From G963923955 sp963923955 (GTDB lineage Bacteria > Pseudomonadota > Gammaproteobacteria > Eutrophobiales > Eutrophobiaceae), in the NCBI GenBank assembly GCA_963923955.1, contig OZ000552.1, positions 2,232,001 to 2,296,000 of the forward strand: a stretch of 64,000 bases of DNA, given 5' to 3'. Each line of letters begins with the position of its first letter. Position 1 is the stretch's first letter. Both the position numbers and the translations under genes were made by a program. Below the pieces are notes generated by a model. The model ran no database searches and was not told the DNA's origin. It worked only from the letters and a program-made list of their open reading frames with translations. Of this stretch, positions 24,784 to 32,889 are shown in pieces.

Positions 24784-26595
24784 ATGGCGAGCATGTTCAG
24801 GTTTCGCGGCTTCACTCCCTATACGCTGATGATCTTCTTGAATGCCTTCGTTGACTTGGGGCACAAGATCGTCATCCAGAATACCATCATCAAGACCTAC
24901 GCAGGCCAGGAGCAGATCATCCTCATCGCCATTGTCAATGCGCTTATCCTGCTGCCCTTTGTTATGCTGTTCACCCCATCCGGTTTTCTGGCCGATAAAT
25001 ATCCCAAGAACCGGGTCATGCTGATCAGTGCCTGGGGTGCCGTTATCCTGACTGGTCTAATCACCCTGTTTTATTATCTCGGCCTGTTCTGGGCCGCCTT
25101 TGCCATGACCTTTATGCTGGCAGTGCAGAGCGCGTTTTACTCGCCGGCGAAGTATGGCTACATAAAAGAACTGGTCGGCCGGGAATCCTTGGCAAGGGCC
25201 AACGGCGCTGTCCAGGCAACCACCACTGTTGCCATCCTGACGGGCACCTTTGTGTTCTCGATCCTGTTTGAAGCCCATCTTGACGGCATAACGCCTGCTG
25301 ATAAGGCGGCGGTGTTGTTGATCATCGCCCCGCTCGGCTGGTGCCTGATGCTCGGTGCCATCATCCAATTAATCATCGCCCATCAACTGCCACAAAAACA
25401 GGCGCTCGATACGGGCATGCGGTTTGACTGGGCGCGCTATCGCCGCGGCAGCTACCTGCAAGACAACCTGCGCAGCGTCTCAAAACATGAAATTATCTTA
25501 TCATCGATCATCGGCCTTGCCCTCTTCTGGGCCATCGCGCAAGTTTTGCTCGCCGCCTTCCCGGTCTTCGCCGAAGAGAATCTAGGCATCAGCAATACCG
25601 CGGTCATACAGGGCATCATGGCCTGTGCCGGCATCGGCATCATGCTGGGCTCCATCATCGCCGGGCGCATCTCCAGGGGCCACATAGAAACCGGCCTCAT
25701 ACCGGTCGGCTCCTTCGGTGTCGCCCTGGCGCTCTTGCTGCTGCCGCACTTAAGCAGTCCGTCCGCCTTGGGGCTGAACTTCGTCTTATTAGGCCTGCTC
25801 GGCGGGCTGTTCATCATCCCGCTAAACGCCCTCATCCAGTTTCATGCCACCGAGCATGGCCGCGGCCGCGTGCTGGCCGCTAACAACTTTATCCAGAATA
25901 TATTTATGCTGAGCTTTCTGGGGCTAACGGTCGTATTCGCCCTGTACGGCATCAACAGCCTCGGGCTGTTCGGCCTGCTGACCATCGTCGCGATCGCCAG
26001 CGCACTGTATAATCTATACCGGCTGCCGCAGTCCATGCTGCGCTTCCTGCTTGGCTTCGTCATCGGCTATCGCTATCGGCTGGAAGTGCTGGGTTTTAGA
26101 AACATTCCGGCCAGCGGCGGCGTCTTGATACTGGGGCAGCACAGCAGCCGGATCGACTGGGCCCTCGTACAGATGGCCTCCCCGCGCCCACTCAAGTTCG
26201 TGATGGAAGCAAGCGGCGATCAACCCTGGTATCTGAAATGCTTCCTGGATTTCTTCGGCGTTGTCGTTGCTGGTAGATCTGCCTTGAATACGATCAGCGA
26301 ATTGCTCAACGAGGGACAGGCCGTCTGCCTCCTCCGGGAAGGGACCATGCGCCGCTCAGGGACGGCAAAGTTTCAGCACGATTATGAAAGGGCCGTGGAG
26401 GGTGCTGAAGGGGTAATCCTTCCCTTTTACTTACGCGGCCTCCGGGGCAGCCAGTTTTCGCACACCAGGGAGGGGCAAAAATCCATTGATGATAAAAACC
26501 CCAAGCGCAAAATCACCATCGCCTTCGGGCAAGCCCTGCCATTGACTACCCGTGCAGATAAACTAAACCGGGCTATTGCAGCGCTTTCTAACTAA
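24784..26595 (+). CDS. LplT-like MFS transporter fused to PlsC-type acyltransferase
   Basis: 603 residues in two parts. Residues 1 to about 415 are a 12-segment major facilitator resembling lysophospholipid flippase LplT (GFLADKYPKNRVMLIS, SPAKYGYIKELVGRESLARANG). From about 435 there is a 1-acylglycerol-phosphate acyltransferase domain with its HX4D motif (GQHSSRIDW) and LREGTMRRSG in place of EGTRS. Larger homologues carry a third, AMP-ligase domain (Aas). Here the protein stops after the acyltransferase, and the next 100 bases hold no ligase remnant. Likely role: import and re-acylation of lysophospholipids at the inner membrane, with the acyl donor unknown. Confidence 0.85.
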   Translation: MASMFRFRGFTPYTLMIFLNAFVDLGHKIVIQNTIIKTYAGQEQIILIAIVNALILLPFVMLFTPSGFLADKYPKNRVMLISAWGAVILTGLITLFYYLGLFWAAFAMTFMLAVQSAFYSPAKYGYIKELVGRESLARANGAVQATTTVAILTGTFVFSILFEAHLDGITPADKAAVLLIIAPLGWCLMLGAIIQLIIAHQLPQKQALDTGMRFDWARYRRGSYLQDNLRSVSKHEIILSSIIGLALFWAIAQVLLAAFPVFAEENLGISNTAVIQGIMACAGIGIMLGSIIAGRISRGHIETGLIPVGSFGVALALLLLPHLSSPSALGLNFVLLGLLGGLFIIPLNALIQFHATEHGRGRVLAANNFIQNIFMLSFLGLTVVFALYGINSLGLFGLLTIVAIASALYNLYRLPQSMLRFLLGFVIGYRYRLEVLGFRNIPASGGVLILGQHSSRIDWALVQMASPRPLKFVMEASGDQPWYLKCFLDFFGVVVAGRSALNTISELLNEGQAVCLLREGTMRRSGTAKFQHDYERAVEGAEGVILPFYLRGLRGSQFSHTREGQKSIDDKNPKRKITIAFGQALPLTTRADKLNRAIAALSN

Positions 26596-26700
26596 AGCCC
26601 GGCAGTGACATACAGGGGCCTTGCAGAAGTGAATGATTACTATGATGTTAAGCGGGGTTATTATTCGTCTCAGGCCAATCGTGGGTGGCAATTATTTTTA

Positions 26701-28470
26701 TCATTGCTGATAAACAATTTTGCCCTCGAAAAAAGTCATCAACACCTGCGTATCACTGATCTTATCAGGGTCTATGTCAAAGATATTCTGATCCAGCACA
26801 ATCAAATCGGCGAGTTTGCCGGCCTGGATAGTGCCGGTTTGCTGCTCCATTTTCAGTATTTTTAAGCCGTTGGTAATATATATCTCCAGGGCTTGTTCCA
26901 GACTGATCGCCTGCTCCGGCCACAAGGCGCCGGGGTATAGATTAAATGGATTTTTGCGCGTGATGAGCGCTTCGATCCCGGGCCAAGGATTCATGTCAGG
27001 GATGACGGCAGGCCAGTCTGAACCGGCAATCACGATCGCACCGGCATCCAGCAGGTCTTTCACCGGCCAATAGCGCCTGCCGCGCTCGCCCAGCGCCGAG
27101 ATGATCGAGTCAATGATGGGAGAGGGATACCAAATAGCAGGCGACATATCAGCCACGGCATTCAGTTCAGCAAAACGCGGAAGGTCTGACTCATGGATCA
27201 GGCCGGCATGCGCCAGCTGATGTTGTAAGCCGCTATCACCGTTTAACAGGCGGGCCTGCTCAATGGCATCCAGCGTAACCCGCACTGCCCGATCACCGGC
27301 CGTATGCACAGTTACCGTAATGCCTTTATCATCCAGTGCTGTAATCCACGCCGCCAGCACCTCCGCCGGGACCAGCAGCTTGCCATTATGGGTTTCGCCG
27401 CCCCCGTCTGTCGGCAGGTAATCCTCCAGCATGGCGGCGGTTCTGGCTGTGGACGGCACACCGTCCAGAAATATTTTTACATAATCTGTATTGATGTTGC
27501 GGTGGCGGTTAGCTCGGCGCAGGCGCTCAAGCTTTTCCATATCCAGGGTATTTAGATCTGCCTTGAGCGGTATGGTAATTGAAACGGCCATATGCACATT
27601 GGCCTCACCTTTATCAGCGAGCGCCTTGTAGGCCCTGACCCCTTGATGCGCATCGCCTGCCTCTTTTATGGCGGTTATGCCAAATTGATTGGCGGCCAGC
27701 AAGGATGCCCTGGCCGCCTCCTCATATTGCGCAAGGGTCCAGTCAGGAATCGCCGCTAACACCGGATACATCGCCGCCTCCAGCAAGATACCACTTGGCC
27801 GGCCGTTCTCATCCTGCAAGATCTCACCTCCCTGCACCATAGTATCCCGGCCGATACCGGTCGCTGCCAGCGCCTTGCTATTTACCCAGCGATTGTGGCC
27901 GGTATCATCCGCCAGGCTAATCGCTTTATCTGCCGTGATCGCATCCAGCCATTGCCTGGGCGAGTCAATGCTGTGGGCACGAAAGAAATCGCTGCCCCAG
28001 CGCCCACCGATGATCCATTCACCATCGGGGTTGGCAGCAATGCAGTCTCTTAACTTTGCCTTGATCTGCTCAGGTGTTGCCGCCGGGGAAAATATACACT
28101 GAAAAGCCTCTATGCCGCCCAGGACCGGATGCACGTGCGCATCCACCAGGCCCGGCATGGCCATTTTCCCGACCAGGTCAATGATATGGGTGTTATAATC
28201 CTGATAGTCTTTAGCCTCCGCGTAGCTGCCTGCGTAAATAAACTTTTTGCCCTTAATAGCCACGGCCTCAACCCAGGGGCGGGCCTTGTCCATCGTGTAG
28301 ATATTGCCATTGATGAGGATGCTGTCTGCGCTGATTCGCCCGGCCGACGCCTTTGTTGTCTGTACAGCATCCCCCATCGGCGGACTACAGGCATTCAAAA
28401 GCAAGGCAATGACCAGATAAGCCAGCATCCGCTTTGCCTTCACAGGCGCATAACCTTGCGTATTTTTCAT
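26701..28470 (-). CDS. Exported YtcJ-type amidohydrolase (lipoprotein)
   Basis: 589-residue metal-dependent hydrolase of the amidohydrolase_3 family. The N-terminus is a lipoprotein signal (MLAYLVIALLLNAC with C as lipobox cysteine); translation may start at 28470 or at the ATG at 28428. Metal ligands are seen in PGLVDAHVHPVLGG (HxH), HTAGDRAVRVTLDA, AHAGLIHESDLPRFAEL and AGSDWPAVIPDMNPW (final aspartate). The substrate of this group is generally unknown. It lies below the broken TonB receptor on the same strand, 61 bases away, so it may belong with that uptake system. Confidence 0.85.
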   Translation of the reverse strand: MKNTQGYAPVKAKRMLAYLVIALLLNACSPPMGDAVQTTKASAGRISADSILINGNIYTMDKARPWVEAVAIKGKKFIYAGSYAEAKDYQDYNTHIIDLVGKMAMPGLVDAHVHPVLGGIEAFQCIFSPAATPEQIKAKLRDCIAANPDGEWIIGGRWGSDFFRAHSIDSPRQWLDAITADKAISLADDTGHNRWVNSKALAATGIGRDTMVQGGEILQDENGRPSGILLEAAMYPVLAAIPDWTLAQYEEAARASLLAANQFGITAIKEAGDAHQGVRAYKALADKGEANVHMAVSITIPLKADLNTLDMEKLERLRRANRHRNINTDYVKIFLDGVPSTARTAAMLEDYLPTDGGGETHNGKLLVPAEVLAAWITALDDKGITVTVHTAGDRAVRVTLDAIEQARLLNGDSGLQHQLAHAGLIHESDLPRFAELNAVADMSPAIWYPSPIIDSIISALGERGRRYWPVKDLLDAGAIVIAGSDWPAVIPDMNPWPGIEALITRKNPFNLYPGALWPEQAISLEQALEIYITNGLKILKMEQQTGTIQAGKLADLIVLDQNIFDIDPDKISDTQVLMTFFEGKIVYQQ

Positions 28471-28531
28471 TGCGGCAAATTATAAAACGGGCAGGCCGGT
28501 AAGCACCGCCCCTTGTAGCAACGGTGCGCAG

Positions 28532-30849
28532 TTAAAAGTTATAACTCCCGGTCACGCCATAGGTGACCGGCATGCCGTTTAGGCGAACAAAGCAGCAATT
28601 ACTAATCGTTGATGAATGCCAGTAGTAATCATCAAGAATGTTGCGCGCCCATAGCGTCACATCCCAGCGACCATCCGCCGCACCAATGCCGCCCCTGGCA
28701 TTGACCAGGGTATAGTCGCTTAATGGGCCAGAAGTATTGGTGTCGTGATCACTCTTGTGTGAAACATCGGTGGCGAGCATGAGTTTCAGGCCGTTTTGCA
28801 AGCCCCATTCATAGCTGAGCGTACCATTTAGCTGCCAGCGCGGTGCGTTGGTTAATTCATCGCCTGAATTATCAAAGGTGACAATGTTGGGAAAGGCGCT
28901 ATCGCCGTCAATGGCAATGTATTCTTCGATTTCCGTATCGACATAGGCCATACCAAAATTGAGCCGTAGGCCTTGGGTAAGCTGCAACAGGCCTTCCAAC
29001 TCAGCACCGACCACCCTGGACTCCGGTATATTGGTGAGGCCGGAGATGTTGGTAACAGGCGTAACCGCAAGCGTTGGTTCCTGCTTGTCCTTGTAGTCGT
29101 AATAAAAAATCGCAGCATTTAAGCGCATGCGGCCATTTAGCAAGGTAGACTTCGCGCCCAGTTCATACGATGTCAGCTTTTCAATTTCAATGGGTGAGTG
29201 CTGGCTGTGGATCTGACCGGGTGCCCCATTAAACCCGCCTGATTTGAAGCCCCTGGAGATCGTGGCATACACCAGCACATCATCAAGCGGCTGATAATCC
29301 AGCGAGACCTTCCACATCCACTCGTTGGCAGAGATTTCTTCGCTGAATACGGCGTATTCGCCGAAGGTGGGCGAGGTGGGAATATCATCATAAATGGCGC
29401 AGCCGCCGGGCGCTACCGGCGTTGTCGGCAGCCGCAGCTGGGCCGGGGCGAACAGGAAAGGAATAAAAATATTGTTCCAGGCATTCGCCAGGGTGCCATC
29501 ACCGCTATCGTTTGTGCAGCCAGACCATTCACGATCCTCTGAGGTATAACGTCCGCCCAGAGTCAATTTTAGCTGCTCGTGGAACTGCCACTCCAGGTGC
29601 GCAAAACCAGCAATGGATTCAGTCTCTTGTTGATACTCGATATTAATCTCATCAATGCCGGTTCCGGCATTGATAAAGGAGTCAGCCAGTTCAAAAAAGT
29701 AGCCTTCCTGTAATTCATCGGTCGAGTAATACAGCCCCGCAGTCCAGTACAAGTTGCTGTCGTTGTTTGAGGAGATGCGCAGTTCCTGAGAGAAGACATC
29801 AAGATCGGAGCTATTGGTGGTGTCAGCATCTTCAAAGCCAACGCCGGAGGTATCAAACAACTCGGCGCGCTCGAAGTTATCATAGGCGGTGATTGAGGTG
29901 ATCATCACCGGGCCGGCATCATACGTGAGCTTGCCAGAGGCGCCAAACAGCTGATTATTCCGCTGCGGGCGATGCGTGGCAGTCCAATCCGCCGCTCTGT
30001 TATCCCCTTCTGAGAAGGCAATGCGTCCCCCCCCCCCCCCCCCCCCTCGAGATCGGGCTGCGCATTCCCCGTAGTCGTGCCATCAAAGAGCGTTGCCGCG
30101 ATATTTTCAGAACGATCATCATAATAATGAATGTTTAACAACAATTCGGCTTGCGTCCCCAAATCAACATCAAACAGGCCGCGTAGCGCTATTTCCTCAC
30201 GCTCTCCCAAGCGATCATCAGGCCGGGAGATGCTGCGCTGCCAACCATCGCCGACCGATTGGGTGGTTTTGGCTGCCACACGGGCGCGGATGCCATCAGT
30301 GAGCGTCCCGCTGACAAAGCCCTCCGCATCGATCACGTTGAAGCGGCCATAGCCCAGTGTGATGCCGGCCGCAAAATCCTCTGTGGGCTTGCGGCTGATA
30401 AAGTTGATCTGGCCTGCCGTTGTATTCCGCCCATACAGATCGCCCTGCGGCCCTTTTAGCACCTCCACACGCTCGACATCAAACAAGGCACCGCGGCTCA
30501 TCACGGCAAAAGGGATATTGACCTCATCCAGATAAAGCCCGACTGTGCTGGATGATGAGGTGGTAAAATCTGAAAAGCCTACGCCGCGGATGGTGAAGGT
30601 GGGTACGCCGCTGGGCTGTGCATTGCTCACCGTCAGGCCGGGCGTTAAGGACTCCAAATCCTCAACAGAACGGACGCCATAATCCGCCAGTTGCTGGGCG
30701 CTGAACACATTGACAGTGATCCCCACATCATTGATGCTCTGTTCACGCTTTTGCGCGGTAACAACGATTTCTTCTATGTATTCCGCTTGCGCCGGAGATA
30801 ATGCCAGAGAGAAAATGATAAAAGTGCTTGCTAACTTATTGATTTTCAT
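28532..30849 (-). pseudogene. TonB-dependent receptor split by a frameshift at a C20 tract
   Basis: The N-terminal part (30849 down to the tract) has a signal peptide (KLASTFIIFSLALSPAQA), a TonB box-like EIVVTAQKR, and a plug domain (VEVLKGPQGDLYGRNTTAGQ). After QPDLE the frame runs into glycines encoded by the G-run and then stops 45 codons later. In another frame, the sequence after the run reads RIAFSEGDNRAADWTATH and continues without a stop into a full beta-barrel ending in FARN...GVTGSYNF. Together they make a normal receptor of about 770 residues. Tracts of 18 or 21 would restore the frame; 20 does not. It is either phase-variable (off here), a true pseudogene, or a homopolymer read error. 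Confidence 0.85.
30027..30046. repeat. C20 homopolymer within the TonB receptor
   Basis: Twenty consecutive C on the plus strand (G on the coding strand), far longer than any other run in the window. In-frame lengths are 18 or 21, and would encode five or six further glycines after GAG in an extracellular part of the barrel near residue 268. Confidence 0.9.
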
Positions 30850-31000
30850 GGAAACCCCCATATTTTATGGTTTGAAAATGCCCTGCATTGCCGCCCATCG
30901 CCCTGTTTTAAGCTTGCCAAAGACAGTATCTTAATGAGTAATCACTCGCATCACAACGAGCAATTATTCATATTTTCATTTGCCCTGTCAAAAATAATCC

Positions 31001-31015
31001 TGCATTATTTATGCA
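31001..31015. promoter_or_regulatory. Candidate TetR operator
   Basis: TGCAT-TATTT-ATGCA, a perfect inverted repeat 33 bases before the TetR start, in the divergent gap (30850-31047) shared with the broken TonB receptor. A second imperfect repeat, ATGAGT-AATC-ACTCGCAT, is at 30934-30951. Either could bind the neighbouring regulator. Confidence 0.35.
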
Positions 31016-31047
31016 AAATCTAATGCAACCGGGCACGAGCAACCACC

Positions 31048-31713
31048 ATGCAGGCAACAGTAAGTCTGAATAAAAAGCTATCCGTCAGGAAAGTGCCCTC
31101 GCAGGCGCGCTCACGAGAGATGGTGGAGGAGATCCTGGCGGCAACACGCAGACTGATGATGCGCCCGGGCGGGCTCAGATTATCCATGATCACCACCAAT
31201 CATATCGCCAAAGCAGCAGGCATATCCGTAGGTTCGCTGTACCAGTATTTTCCGAATAAAGAAACGATTGTGTTTGAATTATATAAACGCATGCTGGAGC
31301 AGGTTTCATCCGTATTGGAAGAATTTAAAACCGAGAAATACCTGTCCCTGCCCAGGACAGCGTTCTTCAACAAATTTAACCGCGCCATGAAAAACGCCGA
31401 AGATGACGCTGGCTTCGTGATAGAGATGCTGCGTGCCATGCAAAATAGCCCGGAATTGATCGCAGCGGATAAACATCATGCGGAACTGATCGCGAGTGAA
31501 ATGGCGTGGTTCATGCGGCATTATGGTTCCAGGTGGCCGCTGAGAAAGTTGGAAAGGCTGGCCCTGCATATTTATTACATCAACTACGGCACCTGGCTCT
31601 ATCGAGAACACGCCAAGCCCGCCTACAGGGAAGTCCTGGGGTGGGAAATCAGCGCCCTGAACTTCATGATCGCAAAGTGTTTTGATGATGAACCCGCCAC
31701 AACGAAGGCCTGA
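31048..31713 (+). CDS. TetR/AcrR family regulator
   Basis: 221 residues. The N-terminal helix-turn-helix domain reads SREMVEEILAATRRLMM, then ITTNHIAKAAGISVGSLYQYFPNKETIVFELY, the usual TetR recognition pattern. The C-terminal ligand domain is not recognisable by specificity. It is divergent from the TonB receptor and is followed by the metallo-beta-lactamase-fold gene 16 bases after its stop, so it may control both and respond to a shared substrate. The start is ATG at 31048. Confidence 0.9.
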   Translation: MQATVSLNKKLSVRKVPSQARSREMVEEILAATRRLMMRPGGLRLSMITTNHIAKAAGISVGSLYQYFPNKETIVFELYKRMLEQVSSVLEEFKTEKYLSLPRTAFFNKFNRAMKNAEDDAGFVIEMLRAMQNSPELIAADKHHAELIASEMAWFMRHYGSRWPLRKLERLALHIYYINYGTWLYREHAKPAYREVLGWEISALNFMIAKCFDDEPATTKA

Positions 31714-31729
31714 CAACGAGGATAGAACT

Positions 31730-32650
31730 ATGCAATCTAATACAGCTGCTGTCGCCTACATAAGCCTGTTACTCTCCGGCTTTATGTGTATGTCCGCAAG
31801 CAAGGCCGGAGAGCTGGAAGTAGAGATGTTTAAGGGCGACTTTGCGACTGTGAACTCGTTTATATTCTCCAATGGCGAATCACAGATTGTGATGGATGTG
31901 CAACGCAAAAGTGAAGAGGCCAGACAACTGATAGAGCGTGTGAAGGCAAAACAGCTTCCGCTTACCCATGTTCTTATCACGCATGGACACACCGACCACT
32001 TCACCGGCATGCCTTTATTCCGTGATGCGTTTCCGCAGGCGAAGATCGTTGTGGCGAACGAAGACATAAGACGCGCCATCAAGGCCTATGCCATCTATAT
32101 GGATGGTTTTGGCGCCACCGCAGCAGAACCCGTGCTGGAACCTCCGCTAAGGCCCAAGTCACCGGCAAACCCTGATGGCTTTGACTATGAAAATACCATT
32201 CATATTCTGCCTGAGAATACGCTTACCCTGGCCGGAGGCGGCACCTTGGAACTGACCACCGATTATTTGCCTACAGAAGCAGATCACATGACCACTGTCT
32301 ATAGCAAGGAGTTGAATGCCTTGTTTTTGTCTGACCTAGGTTATAACAAAGTGCATCACTGGCAGGGAGATGACATCAGTCGCCAGGATATTGCCAACTG
32401 GCGTGCTGAACTGCTGCGCCTAAAAAATGAATATGCCGAGCGCAACCCGATCGTCTACCCCGGCCACGGTGATGTTACTGATATGACTATATTTGATGAC
32501 ATGATTCAATACATTGATGACTATACGAGAATTACCACGAAGGCCAAGACACGTGATGAGGCCATGCAGAAAATGATCGAACTCTATCCCGATTACGGCG
32601 AAGCCGATTTCTTCTTAAAATACAGCATTCAAAACCACGTGCCTGAATAA
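31730..32650 (+). CDS. Exported metallo-beta-lactamase-fold hydrolase
   Basis: 306 residues with an N-terminal signal (AYISLLLSGFMCMSASKAGE). The zinc motif HGHTDHFTGM is intact (HxHxDH), and later ligands fit EADHMTTVY, DLGYNKVHHW and YPGHGDVTD. The start ATG at 31730 is chosen because it opens the signal peptide; the frame extends further up only over the end of the TetR gene. The family hydrolyses many ester and amide substrates, and the actual one is unknown. Position after the TetR regulator suggests a shared pathway with the TonB receptor and amidohydrolase. Confidence 0.87.
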   Translation: MQSNTAAVAYISLLLSGFMCMSASKAGELEVEMFKGDFATVNSFIFSNGESQIVMDVQRKSEEARQLIERVKAKQLPLTHVLITHGHTDHFTGMPLFRDAFPQAKIVVANEDIRRAIKAYAIYMDGFGATAAEPVLEPPLRPKSPANPDGFDYENTIHILPENTLTLAGGGTLELTTDYLPTEADHMTTVYSKELNALFLSDLGYNKVHHWQGDDISRQDIANWRAELLRLKNEYAERNPIVYPGHGDVTDMTIFDDMIQYIDDYTRITTKAKTRDEAMQKMIELYPDYGEADFFLKYSIQNHVPE

Positions 32651-32748
32651 CCGGGTATTTTTTTCACACTCTAGATCGCAGAAAAAAACCAGCCCGAAGC
32701 GGGGGTCAAAGCGGCTTTATCCGTTGCATCCCTTGACTGTTAGCCCCC

Positions 32749-32773
32749 GAACAAGCCCATCCGGGACTTGTTC
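32749..32773. terminator. Hairpin between converging genes
   Basis: GAACAAG-CCC pairs with GGG-A-CTTGTTC (one bulge) in the 239-base gap 32651-32889 between the MBL-fold gene and the second TonB receptor. There is no clear T-run after it. A second small stem CCCG-AAG-CGGG lies at about 32693-32703. I see no gene in the gap. Confidence 0.35.
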
Positions 32774-32889
32774 AGAGGACATTGCCAGAGGACGGATGAC
32801 AGGCGATAGATAAAGCGTACCGCAAGGCGGCGGCATGCTGTAAGTTTGCTTATCTTCCGTCCTCCCGCTTTCCGTAACCTTTCCGTAGC

